The notes: generated by a model from the sequence alone, not told the origin. Counted from the first letter of the stretch, positions 34,443 through 44,522 are shown. The stretch is 64,000 nucleotides of DNA from CBDCWO01 sp965223405 (GCA_965223405.1 CBDCWO010000006.1:1240001-1304000); one strand, 5' to 3'. Numbers and translations are program-made.

Positions 34443-35360
34443 ATGATACAAGATCGACTGGCAGTGATAGATGTTGGAACCAACACCTTTCACCTGTTGA
34501 TCGCCCATCTTGCAAAAGATAAGATTCAAATCCTTTACAAGGATCAGAAATATGTCAAGTTAGGAGCAGATGGCATCCAATCCTTATCCAGGCAGGCCAT
34601 GGATAGAGGTATTCAGGCTTTGCAAAAGTTTCGTCAAATTTTGCACGACTACAAAATCAAAGAATGTATGGCTTTCGGTACGGAAGCTTTGCGTAGAGCG
34701 ACCAATGCACCTGAATTCGTAAATGAAGTTCACCAGTCCGCAGATTTGGATGTCCAGATTATTTCAGGAGACGAAGAAGCCCGCCTGATTCAAAAGGGAA
34801 TTCTGTCTGAGGTACCTAAGACGTTTACTCAAAATGCTTACATCTTGGACATCGGAGGAGGTAGTGTAGAAAACATAATTAGAACTGATGATGGAGCACC
34901 CTTGCGTAAGAGCCTCCCGATTGGAGTTGCTGTCTTAACTGCCAAAATTACTTCCGACCCTGTAAGTGAAAATGACCTCCAGGAAATGACTAAACTAATC
35001 TCAGGATATTATCAACCTTTTTGGGCAACCCTTCCCCGGCAAGAATATAAGCTGGTAGGTGCTTCCGGTAGTTTTGAAGTATTGCAAAAGTTTTTTCCCG
35101 GTACAGAACAGATTAATATTGATCGTATTATTCCATTGTTAACCAAAATTATTAATTCATCACGTAGTGAAAGACAGTTGATGACTGAAATACCTTCGCA
35201 ACGCATCGACTACATCGTTAGTGCTTGTGTAATAGTCCAATATATCATCGCTCAACTTCAGATTAAACAACTCTACCTGGCTACCCACGCCCTGAAAGAA
35301 GGTATCTTGCTTGAATGGTTTGAGCGCTTATATCCTGAAAAGGAAATTAGATACGCTTAA
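34443..35360 (+). CDS. Ppx/GppA-family exopolyphosphatase
   Basis: 305 aa, the short single-core form. The ASKHA-fold phosphate loops are VIDVGTNTFHLL (residues 8-19) and LDIGGGSVEN (near 136). The conserved AFGTEALRRATN and IISGDEEARLI segments lie between. The family hydrolyses polyphosphate or pppGpp; single-domain members are usually exopolyphosphatases. It may be expressed with the preceding barrel gene. Confidence 0.9.
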   Translation: MIQDRLAVIDVGTNTFHLLIAHLAKDKIQILYKDQKYVKLGADGIQSLSRQAMDRGIQALQKFRQILHDYKIKECMAFGTEALRRATNAPEFVNEVHQSADLDVQIISGDEEARLIQKGILSEVPKTFTQNAYILDIGGGSVENIIRTDDGAPLRKSLPIGVAVLTAKITSDPVSENDLQEMTKLISGYYQPFWATLPRQEYKLVGASGSFEVLQKFFPGTEQINIDRIIPLLTKIINSSRSERQLMTEIPSQRIDYIVSACVIVQYIIAQLQIKQLYLATHALKEGILLEWFERLYPEKEIRYA

Positions 35361-35390
35361 TTTATTTTTTAGGCTAATCTAAAATAATTT

Positions 35391-35398
35391 TATCTTTG
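35391..35398 (+). promoter_or_regulatory. Bacteroidota-type -7 element before the metal permease gene
   Basis: TATCTTTG (consensus TAnnTTTG), 12 bp before the start codon at 35410. The leader would be very short. Confidence 0.45.
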
Positions 35399-35409
35399 GG
35401 TTTTGTTTT

Positions 35410-36894
35410 ATGGAAGAGATTATCCAAGCCCTTCAGATAGACGGAATTGCCAGAGCCCTTTATGCCTCTTGTATGGTAGGTGTTATGTGTGGTCTATTGG
35501 GTTGTTTCATTGTGTTAAGGAATATGGCTTTGATTGGGGATGCTCTATCTCACGCTGTATTACCCGGTGTAGTCGGAGCTTTTATGTTTTTTGGGTACAA
35601 CACTTTAGGCTTTTTTGTAGGATCGGTTATTGCCGGTTTCATTTCTGCTATTGCCATTACCTGGATTCAGCATAATTCCAAAACGAAAAATGACGCTGCC
35701 ATCGGAATTGTTTTTACCGCCATGTTTGCACTGGGAGTAATTGGAATTTCCTGGCTGTCCCAAAATGAAGGTGTACATCTGGATTTAAAAGATTTCTTAT
35801 TCGGAAACGTGTTAGGGGTATCGGATGAGGACCTTTACTTAAATGCTGCCATCACTATTTATGTTTTAGGAAGTATCATCCTATTCTATCGTTATCTGTT
35901 TATAACTACTTTTCAGCCCACCATAGCACAGACTATGGGCATATCAGTAAAAGTTATCCACTATTACATCATGTTATTGCTTTCTTTTGCCGTGGTGGCC
36001 AGTTTAAAAACAGTGGGAGTTATTTTGGTAGTGGCTATGCTAATTACACCAGCTTCTACCGCTTTACTATTAAGTAACCAGCTAAAAATTGTTTTGGTAA
36101 TTGCGGCAGTTACTGGGTTATTCTCCAGCATCATTGGTCTATTCCTGGCCATTAAGCTCGACACAACTCCTGGGCCGGCAATGGCGGTTGTTGCAACTTT
36201 TTTTTATTTAATGGCTCTGTTATTTGCCCCTCAGAAGGGCATCATTGCCAAGAAAATACTAAGGCGAAAAGTAAAATATAAAATCGATATTGAAGATATT
36301 TTAAAAGAATCGCTTAAACTGGAATTGAATCATGAATTGACCTTCCAGAACCTATTGGATAAATTGAATATTAAACAAAAGTCCCTTAAAAGAAAAATTC
36401 AAAATCTTCAATCCCAAAAATTAATGTTGGCACCGATAGGACTGACAGACCAAGGAAAACAAAAAGCTCTCAAACTGGTAAGGGCACATCGCTTATGGGA
36501 AACGTATCTGGTCAATAAAATGGGACTGAGTGAAGAACAAATCCATGATGAGGCTGAAAAACTGGAACATCTACTGCCGGATGAAATATTGGATGAAGTA
36601 GAACAGACGTTAGGCTTTCCAACCCAGGATCCTCATGGTTCCCCGATTCCACCCAAACCGGGGAGACCTCAGAATCACCTTTTTTTACTAAAAGAGGAAG
36701 ACACTGCCATTATTTCAAATGATCAAAATAGTAAAAATATCATTTCTGAACTGTGGAAGGTGGGTTTATTACCCAATCATAAAGTTAAGATTGTTCAAAA
36801 AGAATTAGACCAAATACAGGTAATGATCAACGAAAAAACCCTTTGGATTCCAGCAAAAATAGCCAGACAAATCAAAATAGTGACCAGCAAATAA
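35410..36894 (+). CDS. Mn/Zn/Fe ABC-transporter permease fused to a DtxR-like regulator
   Basis: 494 aa. Residues ~1-280 are an ABC-3 (ZnuB/MntB/TroC) permease with about eight helices (CMVGVMCGLLGCFIVLRNMA, GVILVVAMLITPASTALLLS). Residues ~285-494 resemble an iron-dependent repressor: a helix-turn-helix (FQNLLDKLNIKQKSLKRKI) and the dimerisation/metal segment (VRAHRLWETYLVNKMGLSEE, then HDEAEKLEHLLPDEI). The classical DPHGSPIPP metal-site motif and a FeoA/SH3-like tail follow. Such fusions occur in Bacteroidota. No ATP-binding or solute-binding gene is adjacent, so these must be elsewhere. Confidence 0.9.
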   Translation: MEEIIQALQIDGIARALYASCMVGVMCGLLGCFIVLRNMALIGDALSHAVLPGVVGAFMFFGYNTLGFFVGSVIAGFISAIAITWIQHNSKTKNDAAIGIVFTAMFALGVIGISWLSQNEGVHLDLKDFLFGNVLGVSDEDLYLNAAITIYVLGSIILFYRYLFITTFQPTIAQTMGISVKVIHYYIMLLLSFAVVASLKTVGVILVVAMLITPASTALLLSNQLKIVLVIAAVTGLFSSIIGLFLAIKLDTTPGPAMAVVATFFYLMALLFAPQKGIIAKKILRRKVKYKIDIEDILKESLKLELNHELTFQNLLDKLNIKQKSLKRKIQNLQSQKLMLAPIGLTDQGKQKALKLVRAHRLWETYLVNKMGLSEEQIHDEAEKLEHLLPDEILDEVEQTLGFPTQDPHGSPIPPKPGRPQNHLFLLKEEDTAIISNDQNSKNIISELWKVGLLPNHKVKIVQKELDQIQVMINEKTLWIPAKIARQIKIVTSK

Positions 36895-36896
36895 TG

Positions 36897-37265
36897 CTAT
36901 TCTTCCTCACCCATTTGATGTTCTTCTCTTAAGCGCTGAAACAAATTACGCAGCCGGTACATCTCATCCAAGGTATCATCCAAAAACAACTCAAATCGGG
37001 GGATACGTCTTAAGTGCCGTTTCAGCCTGGAAGCCATGGCACTGCGAATGCGATTATGGTTTTCCTCTAGTTGCAGGATAACTTCTTGTTTATAATCCGT
37101 ATTATAAACACTTAGATAAACCTTCGCGGTCGAGAGATCCGGACTTACTGTAACACTCGTTACGGTGACCAAGGCATTCTGGTATATATATTTGCCTTCA
37201 CGTAATAGCATTACCGAAAAGTTTCTTTTGATAATTTCAGCAGCTTGTTTTTGCTTTTTATTCAC
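36897..37265 (-). CDS. rbfA: 30S ribosome-binding factor A
   Basis: 122 aa, typical length. The KH-type fold shows as SVTVSPDLSTAKVYLSVYN, and the C-terminal RIPRFELFLDDTLDEMYRLR is the strongest RbfA signature. It binds the 30S subunit during 16S rRNA maturation and cold adaptation. It is convergent with the permease fusion (2 bp apart) and divergent from recG. Confidence 0.93.
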   Translation of the reverse strand: MNKKQKQAAEIIKRNFSVMLLREGKYIYQNALVTVTSVTVSPDLSTAKVYLSVYNTDYKQEVILQLEENHNRIRSAMASRLKRHLRRIPRFELFLDDTLDEMYRLRNLFQRLREEHQMGEEE

Positions 37266-37449
37266 TTTTTCAGGTATTTATTTACAAATATAAGAGCAGA
37301 TTAGATACTGTCTCCCATCGGACCAACAAACTTGCACCCACGTGATGAAACCCCATTAAATGATCTCCAAGTTTCGATCTAATAGCACCAGGTTTTTAAA
37401 TTTTGAATCACTCCTATTCATGAATCAACAGTCAATGTACCCATTTTGT

Positions 37450-37457
37450 TATTTTTG
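37450..37457 (+). promoter_or_regulatory. Bacteroidota-type -7 element before recG
   Basis: TATTTTTG (consensus TAnnTTTG), 32 bp before the recG TTG start. Confidence 0.4.
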
Positions 37458-37488
37458 CAATGAAGTGATCTAATCAGAAAGATCTAAT

Positions 37489-39600
37489 TTGCTAGCAAAG
37501 AATCACATATTAAATACACCTATAGAATATCTAAAAGGGGTTGGGCCAAAACGAGCAGAATTATTGCAATCTGAATTCAAGATCTTTACATTTTTAGACT
37601 TGCTGTTGGACTTTCCTTTTCGATATGTAGATAAAACCCAATTTCACAGCATAAAGGAAATCCGGGAAGATGGTCAAACGGTGCAGGTGAGGGGAACTTT
37701 GATAGACCTTCAAACCAAAGGGCCACCCAGAGGAAGGGGCAAGCGCATGGTGGGCAAACTAAAAGACCACACCGGTATCCTGGAATTGGTATGGTTCAAA
37801 GGATTCCATTGGATTCAAAATCTGGAAATTGGTGCAGAATATATATTGTATGGAAAAGTCAATGTATTCAAGGGGAAAGTGAATTTGCCCCATCCTGAAA
37901 TTGAGAAACCCGATCAATTCAAAAATCCATCTCATCTGCATCCGGTATATAGTAGTTCGGAAAAACTAACCCGAATGGGATTGGATAGTAAAGGACGAGC
38001 GAAAATTGTTAAAAACCTGCTCGACCGACTCTTTGATCATTTGGTCCCGGAAACATTACCTGATTACTTAATAGAGAAGCTCAGAGTTATTGCAAGATAT
38101 GAATCCCTTACAAATATTCATTTCCCGGCGGATCAATTGAGCTTGGACAAAGCCCGCTTTCGTTTGAAGTATGATGAATTTTTCTTTTCTCAACTTAGAA
38201 TACTGTATCAAAAAATCCGCCGGGCTCATTCATCCCCAGGATACGTTTTTGGTGAAGTAGGAGAATATTTACACGCGTTTTATCGTGAAAAATTACCTTT
38301 TGAGTTGACAAATGCACAAAAAAGGGTCATTAAAGAGATTCGCAAAGACCTTGGTTCCGGTTTTCAGATGAATCGCCTATTACAGGGTGATGTGGGAAGT
38401 GGTAAAACCATTGTGGCGTTGATGGTTATGTTGATTGCTTTGGACAATGGTTATCAATGTTGTCTATTGGCACCTACCGAAATCTTGGCCACTCAACATT
38501 ATAATTCTGTCCGCAATATGGTCTCGGGGTTAGGCATAAAAACAGGATTTCTAACCGGCAACATTAAAGGCAAACAGCGCAAAGAGCTGTTGAAATGGCT
38601 ACACCAGGGAGAAATACAAATACTTATTGGTACTCATGCGGTGCTGGAAGACCCGGTCTTATTTAAGAATCTTGGTTTGGCTATCATTGACGAACAGCAT
38701 CGTTTTGGTGTCAAACAACGATCGAAATTATGGCATAAAAGCAAGCCTTGTCCACCACATGTGTTGGTAATGACAGCTACACCTATTCCGCGAACCCTAG
38801 CCATGACTCTTTATGGGGATCTTGATGTCTCTTTAATAGATGAGTTGCCTCCGGGACGTAAGGCCATTCAAACTCTGCACCGAACTGAGGCACAGCGACC
38901 ACAACTGATCCAATTTATGAAAAATCAAATTGAAGAGGGCCGTCAGATTTATATAGTATATCCTCTGATAGAAGAATCGGAAAAATTAGATCTGCAAAAT
39001 CTTCAGGCAGGGTATGAAGCTTTGTTACAGCATTTTCCTCGACCAAATTACCAAATGAGCATTGTCCATGGACGGATGAAAGCCTCGGATAAAGAGTTTG
39101 AAATGAAACGGTTCATCAATCGAAAAACGCAAATTTTGGTCTCCACCACAGTGATCGAGGTTGGGGTAGATGTTCCTAATGCCACGGTAATGATTATTGA
39201 AAATACGGAGCGATTTGGGCTATCCCAACTACACCAACTAAGGGGAAGAGTCGGAAGAGGTGGAAACCAATCCTATTGTATTCTGATGACCGGTTTTAAT
39301 ATTTCAAATGAATCCAGGAAAAGAGTGAACATCATGTGTAGCACAACTAATGGATTTGAAATTGCTGAAGCGGACCTGGAAATTAGAGGGCCGGGAGATC
39401 TTGAAGGAACACGTCAAAGCGGCCAATTGGAATTTAAGATTGCCGATTTGGGTAAAGACCAAAAGATACTGGTCGCTGCACGGAATATTGTTAAGGCCAT
39501 TCTGAGCAAGGATCCAGCGCTCTCCTCCCCTCATAATCAAAAACTTAAGGAATTTATCGAAGGTCAGGATCTTGTCTTTAGTTGGGGAGAAATCAGCTAA
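37489..39600 (+). CDS. recG: ATP-dependent DNA helicase RecG
   Basis: 703 aa, full length, from a TTG start (no ATG in frame nearby). The N-terminal wedge/OB domain begins IEYLKGVGPKRAELL. Helicase motif I is GDVGSGKTIVALM, motif II the RecG-type IIDEQHRFGV, and motif III MTATPIPRTLAMT. The second RecA domain has VIEVGVDVPNATVM and QLRGRVGRGG. The C-terminal region includes EIRGPGDLEGTRQSG. RecG remodels stalled replication forks and Holliday junctions. Confidence 0.96.
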   Translation: MLAKNHILNTPIEYLKGVGPKRAELLQSEFKIFTFLDLLLDFPFRYVDKTQFHSIKEIREDGQTVQVRGTLIDLQTKGPPRGRGKRMVGKLKDHTGILELVWFKGFHWIQNLEIGAEYILYGKVNVFKGKVNLPHPEIEKPDQFKNPSHLHPVYSSSEKLTRMGLDSKGRAKIVKNLLDRLFDHLVPETLPDYLIEKLRVIARYESLTNIHFPADQLSLDKARFRLKYDEFFFSQLRILYQKIRRAHSSPGYVFGEVGEYLHAFYREKLPFELTNAQKRVIKEIRKDLGSGFQMNRLLQGDVGSGKTIVALMVMLIALDNGYQCCLLAPTEILATQHYNSVRNMVSGLGIKTGFLTGNIKGKQRKELLKWLHQGEIQILIGTHAVLEDPVLFKNLGLAIIDEQHRFGVKQRSKLWHKSKPCPPHVLVMTATPIPRTLAMTLYGDLDVSLIDELPPGRKAIQTLHRTEAQRPQLIQFMKNQIEEGRQIYIVYPLIEESEKLDLQNLQAGYEALLQHFPRPNYQMSIVHGRMKASDKEFEMKRFINRKTQILVSTTVIEVGVDVPNATVMIIENTERFGLSQLHQLRGRVGRGGNQSYCILMTGFNISNESRKRVNIMCSTTNGFEIAEADLEIRGPGDLEGTRQSGQLEFKIADLGKDQKILVAARNIVKAILSKDPALSSPHNQKLKEFIEGQDLVFSWGEIS

Positions 39601-40025
39601 GTGATGATTAAAAAATAGGTTGTACAGTTAGGTTATTTTTGGGCCAGACAAAGTCTGCGACTCTACGGAGCAAAAAAGTAGGCATAGTCTGAGCTGGGGA
39701 GAGCCTGCCTACCGAAGTCACACACAGGTAGGGCTTTTTAACGAAGTATGGTGCAAAAAGAAGCAGCATAAAGGATGAAGTTATTTTTGTTTCTACTACT
39801 AATTTAGTGGATCTGACTTCGAAGAAGGTAGCTTAGTGAACTTAAAAAAACAATTTCTCTATGAGGGCAATTCAAATAAACAGAAAAGAGCTCAATACCA
39901 ATAACTTATTCAAAATAGATCCATTTCTTCATTCCTGCCTTGTGTTTCTTTGGGCTCTTTGTGGTTCAGATTTTCCATTAAATTCGTAGTAAAACCTTAT
40001 ACTAAATTCAGTTTGATATTATCTC
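39601..40025. other. Gene-free region between recG and the esterase gene
   Basis: Apart from the weak terminator-like stem at 39702-39739, no gene, RNA or repeat was recognised. Confidence 0.6.
39702..39739 (+). terminator. Weak terminator-like hairpin after recG
   Basis: AGCCTGCCTACC (39702-39713) can pair imperfectly with GGTAGG-GCT (39727-39735), followed by five T. Confidence 0.4.
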
Positions 40026-40718
40026 CTATTCCAGATACTCCACCAATGTTTTCCAAACATTTTCCATCACGATTTTTTGTCCGGCGATATTAGGATGGAT
40101 TCCATCGGCCAGATTTAGCCTTGGGTTGGTCGCTACACCATCGAGTAAAAAAGGAATTAATCCCGCCTGATAGTCCGAGGCTATGTTAGGAAATATGTTG
40201 TCAAATTCCTCAGTATATTCGGATCCCATGTTCCTGGGCGCCTTCATTCCCGCAATAATAAGGGGTATGTGTGGGAATTTTACTCTTACTTTATCCAAAA
40301 TTCCTCGTAGATTCTGATCCGTGGCATTTACATCCAAGCCACGAAGGGCATCATTTGCTCCCAACTCCAATACAAAGAGGTCGACTGTTTGTCTTAACAC
40401 CCAATCGATACGATTTAACCCTCCAGCACTGGTCTCGCCACTTAATCCTGCATTGACTACCTGATAAGCCAAACCCAATGAATCCAAGCGATTTTGGATT
40501 AAGGAAGGAAAGGACTGAGATTCATCTAATCCATATCCGGCCGTTAGACTATTCCCAAAAAATAGAATTACTTTCTTATTTTCTAACTTCGGAACCACTG
40601 TATCGGCTATAGATTGGTAGTTTTCCTCAACCACTGTGCCTTCCGGTTGTTTATCTTTGCAGCCAATCGATAAATTGATCATTATAAGTATCGTCAATAT
40701 GACATTAGGGTTTTTCAT
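40026..40718 (-). CDS. SGNH/GDSL-family esterase lipoprotein (TesA-like)
   Basis: 230 aa with a lipoprotein signal ending LSIGC. SGNH block I is FFGNSLTAGYGLDES with the nucleophilic Ser, block II Gly in LSGETSAGGLNRID, block III ELGANDALRG, and block V DGIHPN with the Asp-x-x-His pair. This is the multifunctional lysophospholipase/arylesterase TesA group. The gene is divergent from an ABC ATPase and FtsX-type permease pair, the same arrangement as tesA-ybbA-ybbP in Escherichia coli, which supports the assignment. Confidence 0.9.
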   Translation of the reverse strand: MKNPNVILTILIMINLSIGCKDKQPEGTVVEENYQSIADTVVPKLENKKVILFFGNSLTAGYGLDESQSFPSLIQNRLDSLGLAYQVVNAGLSGETSAGGLNRIDWVLRQTVDLFVLELGANDALRGLDVNATDQNLRGILDKVRVKFPHIPLIIAGMKAPRNMGSEYTEEFDNIFPNIASDYQAGLIPFLLDGVATNPRLNLADGIHPNIAGQKIVMENVWKTLVEYLE

Positions 40719-40878
40719 AAGATTATGCAGTTGCGAAGTTATTTAACATTTGAGAAAAATCCTATCTACACGGAACTATTAAGAGTAACAATTAGCGATT
40801 TAATCGGTTGTTACTTAGAGAATTTCTGAAGTATAAGTCTGGCAAGTAAATTAGATACTTACAAATTAGAAATGTAAA

Positions 40879-41580
40879 ATGCAATATATCCTCACTGTTA
40901 AGAATCTTACTAAAACCTACCTTAGCGGAAGTCGTGAGCTAATGGTATTGAAAGATATCAATTTTCAAATTCTGCCCGGGGAGAGTGTAGCCATTGTGGG
41001 GCCATCTGGAAGTGGTAAAACGACCTTATTGGGATTGTGTGCCGGGCTGGATCAACCTTCTTCAGGCTCCATTTCACTATGCGGAGCTGAAATTGGAAAG
41101 TTGACGGAAGATGAGAGGGCATCCATCAGAAATCTGAATGTCGGATTTATTTTTCAGAATTTTCAGTTGATTCCGACTCTAACCGCATTAGAAAATGTGA
41201 TGATCCCCCTGGAACTCCAAGGGATAAAACAAGCCCCTAAAATAGCCATGGAATTGTTGACCAGAGTGGGCCTAGGTGATCGTACTGATCATTACCCCAG
41301 TCAACTATCAGGTGGTGAGCAACAGCGTGTGTCTATTGCCAGAGCTTTTAGCAATGAACCCAAGATTTTGTTTGCCGATGAACCCACTGGAAATCTGGAT
41401 GATGATACGGGATTTCAGGTTGAAAAATTACTATTTGAGCTTAATAAAGAAAAAAATACGACTTTGATAATAGTCACACATGATCTGGATTTGGCGGTTA
41501 AAACCGGAAGGATTATTAAATTAAAAGGGGGACAAATAATTGCAGATGAAATCACCTCTATTAATGCGGGAAGTCTATGA
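40879..41580 (+). CDS. ABC transporter ATP-binding protein (YbbA/LolD type)
   Basis: 233 aa. Walker A is GPSGSGKTT, the Q-loop is in IFQNFQLIPTLTALENV, the signature is LSGGEQQRVSIARAF, Walker B is ILFADEPTGNLD and the H-loop is THDLDLAV. These are the hallmarks of the LolD/MacB-type ATPases that power mechanotransmission rather than transport through the membrane. It overlaps the permease gene by four bases (ATGA), so the two are translationally coupled. A YbbA role is suggested by the divergent TesA-like gene. Confidence 0.92.
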   Translation: MQYILTVKNLTKTYLSGSRELMVLKDINFQILPGESVAIVGPSGSGKTTLLGLCAGLDQPSSGSISLCGAEIGKLTEDERASIRNLNVGFIFQNFQLIPTLTALENVMIPLELQGIKQAPKIAMELLTRVGLGDRTDHYPSQLSGGEQQRVSIARAFSNEPKILFADEPTGNLDDDTGFQVEKLLFELNKEKNTTLIIVTHDLDLAVKTGRIIKLKGGQIIADEITSINAGSL

Positions 41581-44105
41581 ATGTGAAATTGAAGTTCCTC
41601 ATACAAACTGCATTCAGGGATAGTCGAAAGAATCAAGGCAAGTTGATATTATTTATGTCGTCGATCGTATTGGGAATATCGGCATTGGTGGCTATTAACT
41701 CCTTTAATCACAACATTGTCAAAGATATTGACCGGCAGGCTGTTTCTCTGATGGGTGCCGATGTGGTAATCGATGGAAACCGGGCACTACATCCGGAATT
41801 ACAACCATCATTTGATTCTCTTCCCGGAGAAAAATCCATGGCGGTGGACTTGCTCTCCATGGCCTATTTCCCCAATCGAGGAGAGAGTCAATTTGTGAAT
41901 ATCAAGGGAATAGAAAAAGGGTTTCCCTATTATGGCAAGATCAAAACCAATCCATTCGGAGCGGCTGAACAATTTCGTGATCACCCGGCAGCATTGATTG
42001 ATCAAGGAGTGATGATTCAGTATGATCTTGAGATCGGAGATAGTATTCGTTTGGGTAGTCATACCTTTGTAATCATGGGAGAACTTCTCAGTGCGTTTGG
42101 AGGTAATGCCATGTCGTCGAGTTTTGCACCCATTGTATACATCAACTATAAGGATATAAAAAGTACTCAGCTTATCCAACCAGGAAGCCTGGTTAATTAT
42201 AGTTATTATGTCAAAACAGATCCGGATTTTGACACCAGAATCTGGAAAGAAAAATATCGTAGACGATATAGAAGCGAGGGGATGAGTATTGAAAATGTAG
42301 ACGATCGCAAAGAAGACCTTAACGAAGCATTTTCATCATTGAATCAATTTCTCAATTTAGTAGCCTTGGTCGCACTTTTGTTAGGGTGTATCGGTGTGGC
42401 GAGCAGTGTTTTTATTTACATCAAAAATAAAATTCCAAGCATAGCTATACTCCGGTGTCTAGGCATGAAAGGTAAGCATGCATTTTTCATATACTTGTTT
42501 CAGATCATTTCATTGGGATTCTTTGGCGTTCTGACCGGAACGATTCTAGGTAGTATAATACAATGGTTATTACCACTTATCTTGAGTGACTTTTTACCAT
42601 TTGAGGTAAACATTGAGGTTTCCTGGCCTGCAATATTTGATGGATTAGTGATTGGTTTTGCCATAACTTCCCTTTTTGCATTATTGCCTTTAGTCGGAAT
42701 TCGTAAGATCAGTCCATTACGTACTTTGAGGAGTAATCTGATGGAATCCAGTGAAAGGTGGGATTGGTTGAAGATCATGGTCTATGCCGGCATTGTAATC
42801 AGCATTTTTATTTTTTTAAGTCGGTTGACGCAAAGCTTAAAAGATGGCATTTTATTCACTATAGCATTGGGAGTTGCATTTTTGATTCTATATGCGGTTT
42901 CTAAATTCACAATGTGGTTAGTTCATCGCTTTTTTCCTCGCAACTGGAGTTTTGTATTAAGGCAAGGATTGTCCAATTTGTATCGACCTAATAATCAAAC
43001 TCAAACTCTATTGGTGTCAATCGGCCTAGGAACCGCTGTTTTGACCACTCTTTTTATCATCCAAGGTCTACTACTAAACAATGTAGCCCAGATGGATGCC
43101 GGTAATCAGCCCAATATGATCTTATTTGGTATAGAAAGAGGTCAAAAAGAAAACTTGGAAGAGATTACCAAGACCTATGATATGCCGGTTATCCAACAGG
43201 TGCCTATTGTCACCATGAGGCTGGAAGGTTGGCAGGGCAAGACAAAAAAGGAGTGGTTTGCCGATACTACACGTAAAGCTAGAAGTTGGGCAATTAACCG
43301 CGAAGCCAGGGTGACCTACCGTGACACCTTGGATCAGTATGAAAAATTGCTGGTAGGAAACCTGCAACGGCATCAAACTCCTGACTCAATTTACATTACT
43401 TTGGAAAAAGGGTATGCTGAATCCATGGCCGTCAATATAGGTGATGAAATGCTATTTAATGTACAAGGAACGCTGATCAAGACCTATATTGGAGGTATTC
43501 GGGAAATTGATTGGACCAAAATGCGTACGCGATTTTTTATTGTTTTCCCTAACGGTGTTTTGGAAGAAGCACCACAGTTTCAAGTATTGGTCACTAAATC
43601 CCCGAATCCCGCCACGACGGCAAAATACCGTAGTGAGGTAGTGAAGACTTTCCCAAATGTATCGGTAATTGATCTTGGGTTAATTTTAAATGCACTGAGT
43701 GAAATTTTAAGGAAAGTGTCTTACATCATCCAGTTTATGGCAGGATTTTCTATCCTTACAGGTCTCATAGTTCTGCTCAGTTCCTTATTATTAAGTAAGT
43801 TTCAACGAATTCAGGAAAGTGTTCTATTAAGAACGCTTGGAGCCAGTAAAAAACAAATATTTCACATCAATGCCACTGAATATTTAATCTTGGGGACGTT
43901 ATCTGCCGCTACCGGAATATTTATATCTATTGTGGCCAGCTGGGCACTAGCCAAGTTTCAACTTGAACTTTCTTTTTCAATCCGTTGGATTCCAATCGGA
44001 TTGGTATTTATCTTGGTAATTGGTCTTACCGTCTTAATAGGACTTCTAAACAGTCGTGAGGTTATCTCCAAACCTCCACTGGAAGTCTTGAGAAAAGAAG
44101 TTTGA
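41577..44105 (+). CDS. FtsX-like permease (YbbP type)
   Basis: 842 aa with ten or so membrane helices. Two FtsX domains are separated by large periplasmic regions, the MacB/YbbP double-FtsX layout. Characteristic segments are SIVLGISALVAINSFNHN, IPSIAILRCLGMKGKHAFFI, SVLLRTLGASKKQIFHINA and PPLEVLRKE at the C-terminus. It pairs with the ATPase upstream. The substrate is unknown in all bacteria; the neighbouring esterase suggests a lipid-related role. Confidence 0.9.
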   Translation: MNVKLKFLIQTAFRDSRKNQGKLILFMSSIVLGISALVAINSFNHNIVKDIDRQAVSLMGADVVIDGNRALHPELQPSFDSLPGEKSMAVDLLSMAYFPNRGESQFVNIKGIEKGFPYYGKIKTNPFGAAEQFRDHPAALIDQGVMIQYDLEIGDSIRLGSHTFVIMGELLSAFGGNAMSSSFAPIVYINYKDIKSTQLIQPGSLVNYSYYVKTDPDFDTRIWKEKYRRRYRSEGMSIENVDDRKEDLNEAFSSLNQFLNLVALVALLLGCIGVASSVFIYIKNKIPSIAILRCLGMKGKHAFFIYLFQIISLGFFGVLTGTILGSIIQWLLPLILSDFLPFEVNIEVSWPAIFDGLVIGFAITSLFALLPLVGIRKISPLRTLRSNLMESSERWDWLKIMVYAGIVISIFIFLSRLTQSLKDGILFTIALGVAFLILYAVSKFTMWLVHRFFPRNWSFVLRQGLSNLYRPNNQTQTLLVSIGLGTAVLTTLFIIQGLLLNNVAQMDAGNQPNMILFGIERGQKENLEEITKTYDMPVIQQVPIVTMRLEGWQGKTKKEWFADTTRKARSWAINREARVTYRDTLDQYEKLLVGNLQRHQTPDSIYITLEKGYAESMAVNIGDEMLFNVQGTLIKTYIGGIREIDWTKMRTRFFIVFPNGVLEEAPQFQVLVTKSPNPATTAKYRSEVVKTFPNVSVIDLGLILNALSEILRKVSYIIQFMAGFSILTGLIVLLSSLLLSKFQRIQESVLLRTLGASKKQIFHINATEYLILGTLSAATGIFISIVASWALAKFQLELSFSIRWIPIGLVFILVIGLTVLIGLLNSREVISKPPLEVLRKEV

Positions 44106-44201
44106 ATTCTTAATCCAAAATAAATGGTATTCAGTAGAAAAAACCGGTGAATAACACACCATTTGAATATATTTATAGTCATATTATAGAACAAATCCGT
44201 A

Positions 44202-44522
44202 ATGGCAAAAAAATACAAAACAACGGGATGTGCCCGATTTTTTCTGGCACTAATAATAATTGCTCCGATTGCATTCTTTGGTGCAGCTTACATAAATGGT
44301 GAAAATGGATTCGATAAGTTGAAGGAATTGGTCCGATGGGAATCGAAAAGTAATACAATGGATAATGACAATTATAGCGAAACCACGGATATTTCCATTC
44401 TCCGGGAAACCATAAAGGCCAAAGACCGTCGCATCAATGAATTGGTGGATGAAGTCAATCTACTGAAAAAGGAAATTAGCGATCAACGTCAAAAGATCAA
44501 AGCACTTGAAGGCCAAGAATGA
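44202..44522 (+). CDS. Small membrane protein with C-terminal coiled coil
   Basis: 106 aa, unrecognised. One membrane helix (FFLALIIIAPIAFFGAAYI) is near the N-terminus, followed by a charged region and a C-terminal coiled coil (AKDRRINELVDEVNLLKKEI). The start ATG lies 97 bp after the permease gene. It looks like a small scaffold or cell-envelope protein; no function can be assigned. Confidence 0.6.
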   Translation: MAKKYKTTGCARFFLALIIIAPIAFFGAAYINGENGFDKLKELVRWESKSNTMDNDNYSETTDISILRETIKAKDRRINELVDEVNLLKKEISDQRQKIKALEGQE

